Origin: Candidatus Omnitrophota bacterium
GTDB taxonomy: Bacteria; Omnitrophota; 4484-213
Reading direction: 5' to 3'
DNA: 34,463 nt
Assembly (NCBI GenBank): GCA_021158625.1
Contig: JAGGUG010000007.1
Location: 1 to 34,463, forward strand
In this document: piece after piece, positions 1-8,074 of the stretch
How positions within the stretch are numbered: the stretch's first letter is position 1
Layout of the letters: each line of letters begins with the position of its first letter
Translations under genes and position numbers: made by a program
Notes under the pieces: model-generated
Database searches by the model: none
What the model saw: only the letters and a program-made list of their open reading frames with translations
What the model was told of the DNA's origin: nothing

Positions 1-1281
1 CCTCTCTTTTATCACCTTCTCATACCCCAATCCTGTAGGATGATAATACTTTTTTGTCGAAGGCAGGTACTCCTGCTCTACAAAATGCCCCTTATAGTTA
101 TGGGCGTATTTATACCCCCCTCGCCCCAATCTCTCTGCTCCTTTATAACTGCTTACTTTGAGATGGGTAGGAACCTCTAAAGTCCTGCCCTCCTGGACAT
201 CTTTGATTGCGGTCTCCAGGCCCTTATAAGCGGCATTGCTCTTGGGGGCGGTAGCGATATAAAGAGCGGCCTGGGCTAAAGGAATTCTTGCCTCGGGTAG
301 TCCAATAAATTCAGAGGCATAGGCAGCAGCATTAGCCACTACTAAGGCATTGGGGTCGGCATTCCCGACATCCTCAGCGGCGCAGATGACAATCCGACGG
401 GCAATAAACCGAATATCCTCTCCGGCCTGAAGCATCTTTGCCAGCCAATAAAGAGTAGCATCAGGGTCAGAGCCCCGCATACTCTTGATAAAGGCAGAAA
501 TGGTATCGTAATGCCCGTCGCCGGCCCTATCATAGACAACCGCTTTCTTTTGCATTGACTCCTGAGCTACTTTTAAGTCATAATAAATCTTTCCATCCCC
601 TTTTGGGGGAGTAGTGAGTGCCCCAATCTCTAAACCATTGAGCGCCCGACGAGCATCCCCGTCGCAAACCTCTGCCAAAAACCCAATTGCTTCTTGAGAA
701 ATAACCAAAGGAAGATCTCCCAAGCCCCTTTCTTTCTCCTTGATTGCTCTATCTAAAATTAACTTAATCTCATCTTTGCTCAAAGGCTTAAACTCGAAGA
801 TAGAGGAACGCGAAAGAAGGGGAGAAATCAAAGAGAAGAAGGGATTGTGGATAGTTGCCCCGATTAGAATTATATTCTGTTCTTCAATATCAAAGAGTAA
901 AACATACTGCTGATTTTTATTAAAATGGTGAATCTCGTCGATGAATAAGATTGTCTTTTTAGTTTGGGTTTGCCTTCTCTGCTGTGCCTCCCGAATAATC
1001 TTCCTTAACTCCTGCACATTAGAAGATATGGCGTTTATAGCTACAAAATGAGCGGCGGTAGTAGTGGCAATAAGATGGGCAAGGGCGGTTTTACCTGTGC
1101 CCGGGGGACCATACAAAATCAGAGAAGAGATACGGTCGGCTTCAATTAGTCGCCTTAACAACTTTCCTTTTCCTAAAATATGCTCCTGACCAACAAACTC
1201 GGCTAAACTCTGCGGCCGCATCCTCAACGCCAGAGGCAAATCCTTATCTTCTTTTTTAGAAAATAAATTGTTCATCTTCAT
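1..1281 (-). CDS. rarA: Replication-associated recombination protein A (RarA/MgsA AAA ATPase), 3' end beyond left edge
   Basis: Manual minus-strand translation from ATG at 1281 or 1275: M(KM)NNLFSKKEDKDLPLALRMRPQSLAEFVGQEHIL...LILYGPPGTGKTALAHLIA...TILFIDEIHHFNKNQQ...GATIHNPFFSLISPLLSRS; Walker A/B and RarA-type motifs. Absent from the ORF track because the frame runs off the window. Confidence 0.93.
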   Translation of the reverse strand, partial: MKMNNLFSKKEDKDLPLALRMRPQSLAEFVGQEHILGKGKLLRRLIEADRISSLILYGPPGTGKTALAHLIATTTAAHFVAINAISSNVQELRKIIREAQQRRQTQTKKTILFIDEIHHFNKNQQYVLLFDIEEQNIILIGATIHNPFFSLISPLLSRSSIFEFKPLSKDEIKLILDRAIKEKERGLGDLPLVISQEAIGFLAEVCDGDARRALNGLEIGALTTPPKGDGKIYYDLKVAQESMQKKAVVYDRAGDGHYDTISAFIKSMRGSDPDATLYWLAKMLQAGEDIRFIARRIVICAAEDVGNADPNALVVANAAAYASEFIGLPEARIPLAQAALYIATAPKSNAAYKGLETAIKDVQEGRTLEVPTHLKVSSYKGAERLGRGGYKYAHNYKGHFVEQEYLPSTKKYYHPTGLGYEKVIKER

Positions 1282-1399
1282 ATGCCTCGCTCCGCTCGGC
1301 ATATGATTTTCACAGATTAAACTCCCGCTGGAAAATCTGTGTAGTCTGAATTTAATCGCTGTAATCAAGCATCGGAATTTAAGTAATTTCAATGCTAAA

Positions 1400-1556
1400 A
1401 AAAATCCCCACCCTGTCGTCCGAAGAAAACTTTTGAACCCGATTTCCAAGGTGGGTGCCCTGTTAGATACGACACATCGCACCTAAACGCAGGCTCCCTC
1501 AATCAGGTGTTGGCTCAAAAATTACTCTTCGTGGGCACGAACAAGGTAGGGAATCT
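1400..1556 (-). ncRNA. ssrS: Probable 6S RNA (SsrS)
   Basis: About 157-nt intergenic RNA upstream of rarA. The minus-strand 5' end (..CCCTACCTTGTT..) and 3' end (..GACAGGGTGGGG..) form a 12-bp closing stem including G-U pairs, and the 3' end is followed by a run of T. Interior has 6S-like alternating helices and bubbles. A 6S gene near rarA is known in other bacteria. No covariance model was run. Confidence 0.65.
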
Positions 1557-1593
1557 ATAAACAATTATACCATATTTTTACCCAAAAGAAAAG

Positions 1594-3756
1594 TCAACGG
1601 CCAGTTGCTCCCAGCTTCTTAAATAACTCGTGGCGAATCTTGCCATCGATACTATTTATCTCTGCATCGGTCAAGGTTCTCTCTTTTCCCTGATACTCTA
1701 TAGAAAAGGCCAAACTCTTATATCCTTTGGGCACCTGTTCTCCTTGATAGATGTCAAATAGGTAAATATTGTTTATCAATTCCCCACCATTTTCCCGAAT
1801 GACGGAAACTATTTCCTTACACTTAACTTCCTCTCTTACCAATAAGGCAATATCACGACGCACACTCGGATACTTAAGAATAGGCTCAAACTCCTTCTTA
1901 AAACTTGCTAACTCCACTAACTGTTTAAACCCCAGTTCAGAGAGATATACATCCTCTCGGAGGTCGTAATGAGCCAGAATATCCTCGTTTACCTTTCCTA
2001 AAACTCCTATTTTTTTATCCCCTACTTTCAGAGCGGCGCAAAGATGAGAAAAAAGGGGGTCATCCTCCTCAACAAATAAATAATTATTCACTCCTAAAGC
2101 CAAAAGCAACTTCTCTACCGCTCCTTTCAACTCATAAAAATCCAATCTCTTCTTCCCCCGCCAACTATCCTCATCATTGCCAAATAGCGCTATCGCTAAA
2201 TGCTCATCCTCGCAGGGCTCTTCTCTTTCTCCATAATAATAAACCTTGCCCAGTTCAAAGATCTTTGCTCTTTTGGCCTGATGGTTAAGGTTCCAAGCGA
2301 GGATATTCAGGGCGTTAAAAAAAAGAAGCGGGCGCATTATCTCCTGCTCGGCGCTTAAAGGATTGGCAATAGAGATAATTCTTCTCTCCTGGTTTCCTCT
2401 ATCAAGAGCTTGCTTAGAAATTAAACTATTACTAATCACCTCCTCAAACCCGGAACTAATCAAAACCTCCTTTACTTTCTTATCTACAATCTTACTTTTC
2501 GCCTCTTTAAAAGAAGAGAGTTCTGCTTTTGGCATTGTCCGGGGGATATTCTGAAAGCCAAATATGCGGGCAATCTCCTCAAGCAAATCGCTTTCCCCCT
2601 CAATATCAGAGCGGAAATAAGGAACCTTTGCCCTCAATTTCTCTCTATCAGAAAAGGTAACCTCAAATTGAAGGTTGCCCAAAATCTCTTTTATTCTCTC
2701 TTCAGAGATATCTATCCCTAAAATCCGCCTGACTTGCTTATAACGCAACTCTACTTCCCTTTCTCCTCTCTTCTCTTCCCCTGCCTGAGCAATTTCCTCT
2801 GATTTACCTTGAGCTAATTCTTCTAATAACTCGGAAGCTCGCTCTGAGGCTAAATCTACTCCTTCTAAATTTACTCCTCTCTCAAAGCGGTAAGAAGATT
2901 CTGTAGAGATAGCTAATTTTCTGCTTGCTTTTCTTACCCGGGAGGGCTTGAAATGGGCACTTTCCAAAAGAATAGTATTTGTCCCCTCATCTATCCCCGA
3001 GTTCTCGCCGCCGATGAGCCCGGCGATTGCCAGTGGGCTCTCAGAATCGGCGATAACCAAAATCTCCTCATCCAATTCCTTTTCTTCCCCATCAAGAGTG
3101 ATAATCTTCTCTCCTTTCTTTGCTCTTCTAATTATTATTTTTTTCATTGGGGATTTGGAATCTGAGACCTGTTTTGGATTTCGGATTTCGGATTTCGGAT
3201 TTACGCCTTTGATTTTCTCAAAGTCAAAGGCGTGCAACGGCTGCCCCATCTCCAACATCACATAATTGGTAATATCCACCACATTATTTATCGGTCTTAA
3301 CCCTAAGTTGAGCAATCGTCTTTGCATCCATTGTGGCGATGGTTGAACCTTTATATTAGTTATTACTCTACCGGTATATCTCAAACATCCCTGTTTATCC
3401 TGAATCTCTATAGATACGGTTTTCGGTTTATACTTACCCTGCGGGTAAGTCCCCTGGCGGTTTTCGGTTTTCGGCCGCAACCCGCTTCCCGCAACCCGCT
3501 TCCCGTTCCCCATTGACCTGAAACCTGCAGCTTGCAGCCTGCAGCCTGTCACTGCCGCCACCTCGCGGGCAATACCCTGCACACTCAAACAGTCCGGGCG
3601 ATTAGGGGTAACCTCAATATCCAGAATCTTATCTCTATCTTCACCCTCAGAGATTGATTTAACCTCCAAACCAGCCATTGTCAATTTCTCGGCTAATTCT
3701 TCTACTGGTAGAGCAACATCTACATAATCTTTTAGCCAATTTAGGCTTACTTTCAT
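1594..3756 (-). CDS. pheT: Phenylalanine--tRNA ligase beta subunit
   Basis: 720 aa; MKVSLNWLKDYVDVALPVEELAEKLTMAGLEV, VTPNRPDCLSVQGIAREVAAVTG, RPINNVVDITNYVMLEMGQPLHAFDF, C-terminal ferredoxin-fold anticodon-binding domain (KYPSVRRDIALLV). Carries two unusual in-frame inserts (see findings). Confidence 0.97.
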   Translation of the reverse strand: MKVSLNWLKDYVDVALPVEELAEKLTMAGLEVKSISEGEDRDKILDIEVTPNRPDCLSVQGIAREVAAVTGCRLQAAGFRSMGNGKRVAGSGLRPKTENRQGTYPQGKYKPKTVSIEIQDKQGCLRYTGRVITNIKVQPSPQWMQRRLLNLGLRPINNVVDITNYVMLEMGQPLHAFDFEKIKGVNPKSEIRNPKQVSDSKSPMKKIIIRRAKKGEKIITLDGEEKELDEEILVIADSESPLAIAGLIGGENSGIDEGTNTILLESAHFKPSRVRKASRKLAISTESSYRFERGVNLEGVDLASERASELLEELAQGKSEEIAQAGEEKRGEREVELRYKQVRRILGIDISEERIKEILGNLQFEVTFSDREKLRAKVPYFRSDIEGESDLLEEIARIFGFQNIPRTMPKAELSSFKEAKSKIVDKKVKEVLISSGFEEVISNSLISKQALDRGNQERRIISIANPLSAEQEIMRPLLFFNALNILAWNLNHQAKRAKIFELGKVYYYGEREEPCEDEHLAIALFGNDEDSWRGKKRLDFYELKGAVEKLLLALGVNNYLFVEEDDPLFSHLCAALKVGDKKIGVLGKVNEDILAHYDLREDVYLSELGFKQLVELASFKKEFEPILKYPSVRRDIALLVREEVKCKEIVSVIRENGGELINNIYLFDIYQGEQVPKGYKSLAFSIEYQGKERTLTDAEINSIDGKIRHELFKKLGATGR

Positions 3757-3760
3757 TGTT

Positions 3761-3963
3761 CACCCTGTTAAATAATTCGCCTTGGCGAATTCCCCCTTTG
3801 GGGGATTAACAGGGTCAACCCTGTAAATAATTTCGCCGAAGGGAATTCTTCCAGAGCGGCATTTAACAGAGTAAATTATAGCAATTTAGGCCTGATATTG
3901 TCAACCCTGTTAATTCCGCCAAGGGCAAAACCCCGACTTATTCGGGATTATTTAACAGGGATC
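3761..3963. repeat. Array of three palindromic units of the 'ccctgttaaat...atttaacaggg' family
   Basis: Three successive units with CCCTGTTAA/TTAACAGGG-type ends and internal hairpins (aattcgccttggcgaatt, ccccctttgggggatt). Confidence 0.8.
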
Positions 3964-3978
3964 AACTCCAGAGGATTT

Positions 3979-4695
3979 TTACCTTAATCTTATCACTGCT
4001 TCAGAAACCTTATCTTCGGCAGTATTTAGAATTGCAAGCCTCAATTCAACATAATCAGCCCGGGGCAGAAATATGAAACCACTTATAAGATAGCCAGGGC
4101 GAATGGTTCTTCTTCCCCAATCCAAATAATGCATCTTTTCGGGAATATAAGAAGCGATGGAATCCCCGCCGAGAGCAGCACCCATAAAGGTGCCCATTGC
4201 AGCTCCTACTCCAGCCATCCTTCCTACCTCTCGACTATCGCCTCCACTGACTGCTCCCAGAGTTGCTCCGGCAACTGCCCCCACTACCGCTCCTGTTCCT
4301 GCTCCTTTCACTGCTCCTTTGGTCGTCTCAGAAGCCCTAATCCTCTCAACAGACTGATGCAAAGCATAAGCATTGTACATCGAGCCATCGTTACGCACGC
4401 CAAAAATTTGGCTTCGGTCTATTTGGACAGTCTGCTCGCTGTTATTTTTGACAATCAACTTTATCGGCAGAATGCCTATCTTTCCTAAATCAACATTAAA
4501 CTGCGCCCTTGACTGTTCCGGTGTGCTCAAAACTTCAGCCGCAATAACCACTCCGCCTACATCGGTACGGGTATAGTAATCACTCGGCGGTCTTATCGGG
4601 GTAACCCTGTCCTGAAAGGTGGCGCAACCGCTAATAATAGAAGCGAGAAAACAGATGACAGAGAACAGAGAAATCAAAAATAACCCTTTTTTCAT
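3979..4695 (-). CDS. Putative lipoprotein with glycine-zipper segment
   Basis: 238 aa; lipobox-like LASIISGCATF; central GAVKGAGTGAVVGAVAGATLGAVSGG glycine-zipper region. Confidence 0.75.
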   Translation of the reverse strand: MKKGLFLISLFSVICFLASIISGCATFQDRVTPIRPPSDYYTRTDVGGVVIAAEVLSTPEQSRAQFNVDLGKIGILPIKLIVKNNSEQTVQIDRSQIFGVRNDGSMYNAYALHQSVERIRASETTKGAVKGAGTGAVVGAVAGATLGAVSGGDSREVGRMAGVGAAMGTFMGAALGGDSIASYIPEKMHYLDWGRRTIRPGYLISGFIFLPRADYVELRLAILNTAEDKVSEAVIRLR

Positions 4696-4729
4696 CTTTC
4701 ACCTCCAAATTTCACCAAAGTGAAATTTG

Positions 4730-5093
4730 ATCCTGAGGGCACAGATCCTTTTCAGGATTAAATTCAGCAGAGTTGAATTTAGCCTATGGGAGTGCCCGAA
4801 GGACCTAAGGTTCTTCGTCGTTCGCTTATGCTCACTCCTCAGGATCAAAAATTTTTACAAGTAAAAATTTTTGGCGGAGAGGGAGAGATTCGAACTCTCG
4901 GTACCTTTCGGTACACGTGTTCTCCAGACACGCGCGCTCGGCCACTACGCGACCTCTCCAATTCGCCTCTGGCGAATTAATCCTGAGGGCACGATCTATG
5001 GGAGTGCCCGAAGGACCTAAGGTCCTTCGTGGAGTTTATGCTGAGTGTAAATGAACTACTCAGGATCAAAAATTTTTACAAGTAAAAATTTTT
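4730..5093. repeat. tRNA-flanking repeat (two copies, 'aggatcaaaaatttttacaagtaaaaattttt' plus 'gtgcccgaaggacctaaggt')
   Basis: Near-identical blocks at about 4783-4872 and 4998-5093, each abutting the encoded CCA of a tRNA; contains the hairpin AAAAATTTTTA-CTTG-TAAAAATTTTT. Confidence 0.75.
4875..4959 (-). tRNA. tRNA-Ser(GGA)
   Basis: Reverse complement GGAGAGGTCGCGTAGTGGCCGAGCGCGCGTGTCTGGAGAACACGTGTACC...CCTCTCCG followed by encoded CCA; anticodon loop CTGGAGA, long variable arm. Confidence 0.96.
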
Positions 5094-5095
5094 GG

Positions 5096-5169
5096 TACGC
5101 CTGAGAGGATTTGAACCTCCGACCTTTGGGTCCGCAACCCAACGCTCTATCCAACTGAGCTACAGGCGC
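5096..5169 (-). tRNA. tRNA-Arg(GCG)
   Basis: Reverse complement GCGCCTGTAGCTCAGTTGGATAGAGCGTTGGGTTGCGGACCCAAAGGTCGGAGGTTCAAATCCTCTCAGGCGTA followed by encoded CCA; anticodon stem TTGGG/CCCAA, loop TTGCGGA gives GCG. Confidence 0.95.
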
Positions 5170-5270
5170 TAATAAGCCACAGGCTTCAAGCTCCAAGCTA
5201 CAGGTTAAAAATCAGAAAATGATTTTCTTTAATCCTTGAAGCCTGAAACCTGCAGCCTGAGGCTTGCAGC

Positions 5271-6662
5271 CTATCCGACTAGCACCTCTCCTTCAGCGTA
5301 CTTATAAGTCAGCGGTTTCGCCTTACTAATCAGAGAGAAACCGACAGCTAAGGGTCCTACCCGTCCAATGAGCATAATGATGGAAAGGGTAAGCTTGCTG
5401 ACAGTGCTTAAAGAAGAGGTTATCCCGGTAGATAATCCCACCGTACCAAAAGCGGAAACAACCTCAAAAAAAATCTTTAAAAAATTCGTTCTTTCAGAAA
5501 CCAGCAATATCAATGTTCCCAAAATTACTACGAGAAGAGCAATAAGCCCGATACCAAAGGCTTTATTAATCGTCTTCTGAGAGATATGGCGATTAAATAG
5601 ATTTACATCCTCCCTACCTCTTAATAAAGCAAAAAGAGAAAGGAACATTATTCCAAAAGTAGTTGTCTTAATTCCCCCTCCTGTGCTTCCCGGGGAAGCG
5701 CCAATAAACATCAGAATAATTATAGTAAGAAGAGTAAAAGAAGGCAACCCCCCAATATTGACTGTACTGAAGCCAGTGCCCGTAGAGGCCGAGATAGTTT
5801 GAAAAAGCGAAGCCAAAAGGGGGTGCTTAAATAGACCTCGAGCAGAAGAAAAAACAGTCACTGCCCCGCTGAGCATAATTAGCGTTGATAATACCATAAC
5901 AAACTTGCTGTGAATTGAGAGACGCCGCGGCCGAAGACGATTAGTTATCTTAGTAAAAAGAGTGCGCAGATCATAGAGGACAAAAAATCCAATGCCCCCG
6001 GCAATACAAATGATGAATAGAGTCAGATTAAGCAGAACATTGCCCTGATAAGAAACAAAACTGTTTGAAAAAGGTGAAAAACCAGCGGTGCAAAAGCCGG
6101 AGATAGCGTGGAAAATCCCCAGATAAATTGCCCGCCCCAGGGAAAAATCCTGCATAAAATTTAATGTCAGGATAACCGCTCCTATGCCCTCAAAAAAGAG
6201 AGTGAATAAAATTACCGACCTAACAAATTTTATTATGTCTTCGGAAAGATGCCCCATTGAAGTATGAAAAAGCATCCTATGCTTCAGGGACAACCTCTTC
6301 CTCATCCCCAGAACAACAGAGACAACAAAAACCATATAGCCCAAACCACCAATCTGCAAAAGAACAAGAATAACTAATTGTCCAAAAAGTGAGTAAAAAG
6401 TCCCGGTGTCCACAACTGTCAGACCGGTGGTAGTAACCGCTGAGGTAGCCGTGAACAGGGCGTTTGTAAAGGTCTGCGAACTGCCCTTGCTCAGGGAAAT
6501 TGGTAAACTCAGCAGGACTACCCCGAGCAAAATAAGCAGAACAAACCCGCTAAGCAGAAAATGAACAGAGGTAAATCCCGTTAAAAAACCCCTCCGTTTC
6601 TCTCTCATAGAATAACTATCCTTGCTATCCGAGGATTTAAATTTTATTTTGGGAAGTTTCAT
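5271..6662 (-). CDS. TrkH/KtrB-family potassium uptake transmembrane protein
   Basis: 463 aa, multi-pass; filter-like TSAVTTTGLTVVDTG, GFCTAGFSPFS, SASTGTGFSTVN, GASPGSTGGGIKTTTF, FGTVGLSTGI. Confidence 0.93.
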   Translation of the reverse strand: MKLPKIKFKSSDSKDSYSMREKRRGFLTGFTSVHFLLSGFVLLILLGVVLLSLPISLSKGSSQTFTNALFTATSAVTTTGLTVVDTGTFYSLFGQLVILVLLQIGGLGYMVFVVSVVLGMRKRLSLKHRMLFHTSMGHLSEDIIKFVRSVILFTLFFEGIGAVILTLNFMQDFSLGRAIYLGIFHAISGFCTAGFSPFSNSFVSYQGNVLLNLTLFIICIAGGIGFFVLYDLRTLFTKITNRLRPRRLSIHSKFVMVLSTLIMLSGAVTVFSSARGLFKHPLLASLFQTISASTGTGFSTVNIGGLPSFTLLTIIILMFIGASPGSTGGGIKTTTFGIMFLSLFALLRGREDVNLFNRHISQKTINKAFGIGLIALLVVILGTLILLVSERTNFLKIFFEVVSAFGTVGLSTGITSSLSTVSKLTLSIIMLIGRVGPLAVGFSLISKAKPLTYKYAEGEVLVG

Positions 6663-6720
6663 TTCTATTTGTGTAAAAAGCGGACATTTCTACTTTGCCC
6701 TGGCGCCAAATGAAAAGCCC

Positions 6721-6749
6721 TTGACAAGACAAAATAAATATGGTATATT
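6721..6749 (+). promoter_or_regulatory. Near-consensus sigma70-type promoter
   Basis: TTGACA (6721-6726), 17-bp spacer, TGn-TATATT (-10 at 6744-6749). Confidence 0.7.
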
Positions 6750-6755
6750 TATAAT

Positions 6756-6808
6756 GCCCTGAGAAATCAGGGTCATCAACTGCCCGTTGAAAAAGACGGG
6801 CTTTTTTT
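6756..6808 (+). ncRNA. Putative ~50-nt small RNA ending in an intrinsic terminator
   Basis: Starts about 7 nt after the -10; CCCTGA-GAAA-TCAGGG hairpin, linker tcatcaact, then GCCCGT-tgaaaaag-ACGGGC-TTTTTTT. No plus-strand ORF. Confidence 0.5.
6782..6808 (+). terminator. Intrinsic terminator
   Basis: GCCCGT tgaaaaag ACGGGC followed by T7; the T-tract is on the plus strand only. Confidence 0.75.
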
Positions 6809-7325
6809 ATTTTAAACGTTCAATATAAGGTTTCAATTTCTTTAAATCTAAATACTTATTACAGCTATCAATAAGTTCTCTGGAAATATGATATTTCGCA
6901 GAAATAACAACAACCCTTTTACCTTCCATTCGTAGCCTTTTGATTAGATAATCAAAATCGCTATCGCCTGAGAATAATACCATTGTATCATAACTATCTT
7001 TTAATAAATATGCATCCAAAGCAATTTCAACATCAAAATTTGCTTTGCGCAAATCTCCCTTGGATTTATCAGTTTCAGTAATGATTTTTAGCGGCTTGGT
7101 TATGAGCTTAAAACCTTGCCGTTTCAGCACTGTAAAAAATTTATCTTGCCGTTCATCATTGTGGCGAACACAATAATGACGGACACCTGCTAACTTTGTT
7201 TTAGTTTTAAAAAATTTATATAACTTCCTATAATCTATCCACCAATCCAAAGATTTTACTGAATTTTCAAGGTTAGCCGCATCTATAAAAACATAAATCC
7301 TGCCTTTAACATATTTCTGAATCAT
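6807..7325 (-). CDS. NYN domain (LabA/DUF88-like) putative nuclease
   Basis: 172 aa; VFIDAANLENSV near N-terminus, DVEIALDAYLL, VLFSGDSDFDYLIKRLRMEGKRVVVIS. Confidence 0.88.
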   Translation of the reverse strand: MIQKYVKGRIYVFIDAANLENSVKSLDWWIDYRKLYKFFKTKTKLAGVRHYCVRHNDERQDKFFTVLKRQGFKLITKPLKIITETDKSKGDLRKANFDVEIALDAYLLKDSYDTMVLFSGDSDFDYLIKRLRMEGKRVVVISAKYHISRELIDSCNKYLDLKKLKPYIERLK

Positions 7326-7515
7326 ATCTTTAACTTTTTTTCTACTCTATTGCCCACATTTTCCTCATACTTAACTTATTTATACATCAGCAGTAACATA
7401 TTTTGCATCTATATTTTTGTCAATAGATTTGTCAAATTTTTCTAACGGGGTAAATTTTATTTTAGGAAGTTTCATATTCAAAAATCAAAACTGATGGCGC
7501 CCAAAGTTAATGTTT

Positions 7516-7830
7516 TTAATCCCCGTAAACAGTGGTTGTATATTCTCCGAACAAACCTAAAATATTCTTTACACTATAATCAACATATTTAACCTTTGTG
7601 ATACCGCCATTTCTTGTGGCTGCCTCTATACTTGCATCACCTGTTGCGATAAGTCCTAATATTGAGGTAGCTGTAGCCGTCCCAACCTTAGAATAAGAAA
7701 TATTACCTGCTGCGGAAACAGGAGCCTTTACCTCAGTATACAATTGTCCCATTGGCAGGAAAGTGGCACACCCAGTCAATAATAATGTACTTACTAAAAT
7801 AAGCATTAACAACAATCCGGCTTTTTTCAT
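7516..7830 (-). CDS. TRL-like (tRNA-associated locus-like) putative lipoprotein
   Basis: 104 aa; lipobox LLLTGCATF; PMGQLYTEVKAPVSA...KVGTATATSILGLIATGDASIEAATRNGGITKVKYVDYSVKNILGLFGEYTTTVYG pattern. Confidence 0.75.
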   Translation of the reverse strand: MKKAGLLLMLILVSTLLLTGCATFLPMGQLYTEVKAPVSAAGNISYSKVGTATATSILGLIATGDASIEAATRNGGITKVKYVDYSVKNILGLFGEYTTTVYGD

Positions 7831-7850
7831 TCTCTTCTCACCTCCCTGTT

Positions 7851-7988
7851 CCTTATAAGGGCAGTTTCCTTATAGAGGCGATAAAGATGCTGCCTCTAAT
7901 GATATCTATAGAGAAGTTGCCCCTATATTACCTTTCCTTCCTCGCCATAAGCGGAAGCCGAAGCCCCGAAGTTTCGGGGCTGAGGATA
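7851..7988. repeat. Two-hairpin dispersed element, nested copy A1
   Basis: ccttataAGGGCA...[ccttatagaggcgataaagatgctgcctct]...TGCCCCTatatta plus agccccgaagtttcggggct hairpin. Confidence 0.75.
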
Positions 7989-8074
7989 GAAATTTACTCC
8001 GGGCGCCATCTAACGGTATCGGTGTATGCCTGCAGACCCAGACATACACCGTAATTGCACCTACCGTAGCTGTC

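Noticed and set aside
342-539. Tracked ORFs antisense to real genes (e.g. 342-539, 1769-1969, 2948-3265, 9184-9489, 11534-11914, 16660-17109)
   Set aside because: They lie opposite or out of frame with well-supported genes (rarA, pheT, rtcB, gyrA, others) and show no domain-like sequence.
3140-3215. CRISPR-like reading of the repeated 'ggatttcggatttcggattt'
   Set aside because: Short, spacerless, inside the pheT reading frame, and no cas genes in the window.
4786-4980. Plus-strand ORF across tRNA-Ser(GGA) (GGEGEIRTLGTFRYTCSPDTRARPLRDLSNSP)
   Set aside because: Classic spurious translation of the antisense strand of a tRNA-Ser gene; the same holds for 8729-9034.
6782-6808. Terminator of the minus-strand NYN gene
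   Set aside because: On the minus strand the hairpin is followed by agttgatgac, not a T-tract; the T-tract fits only plus-strand transcription.
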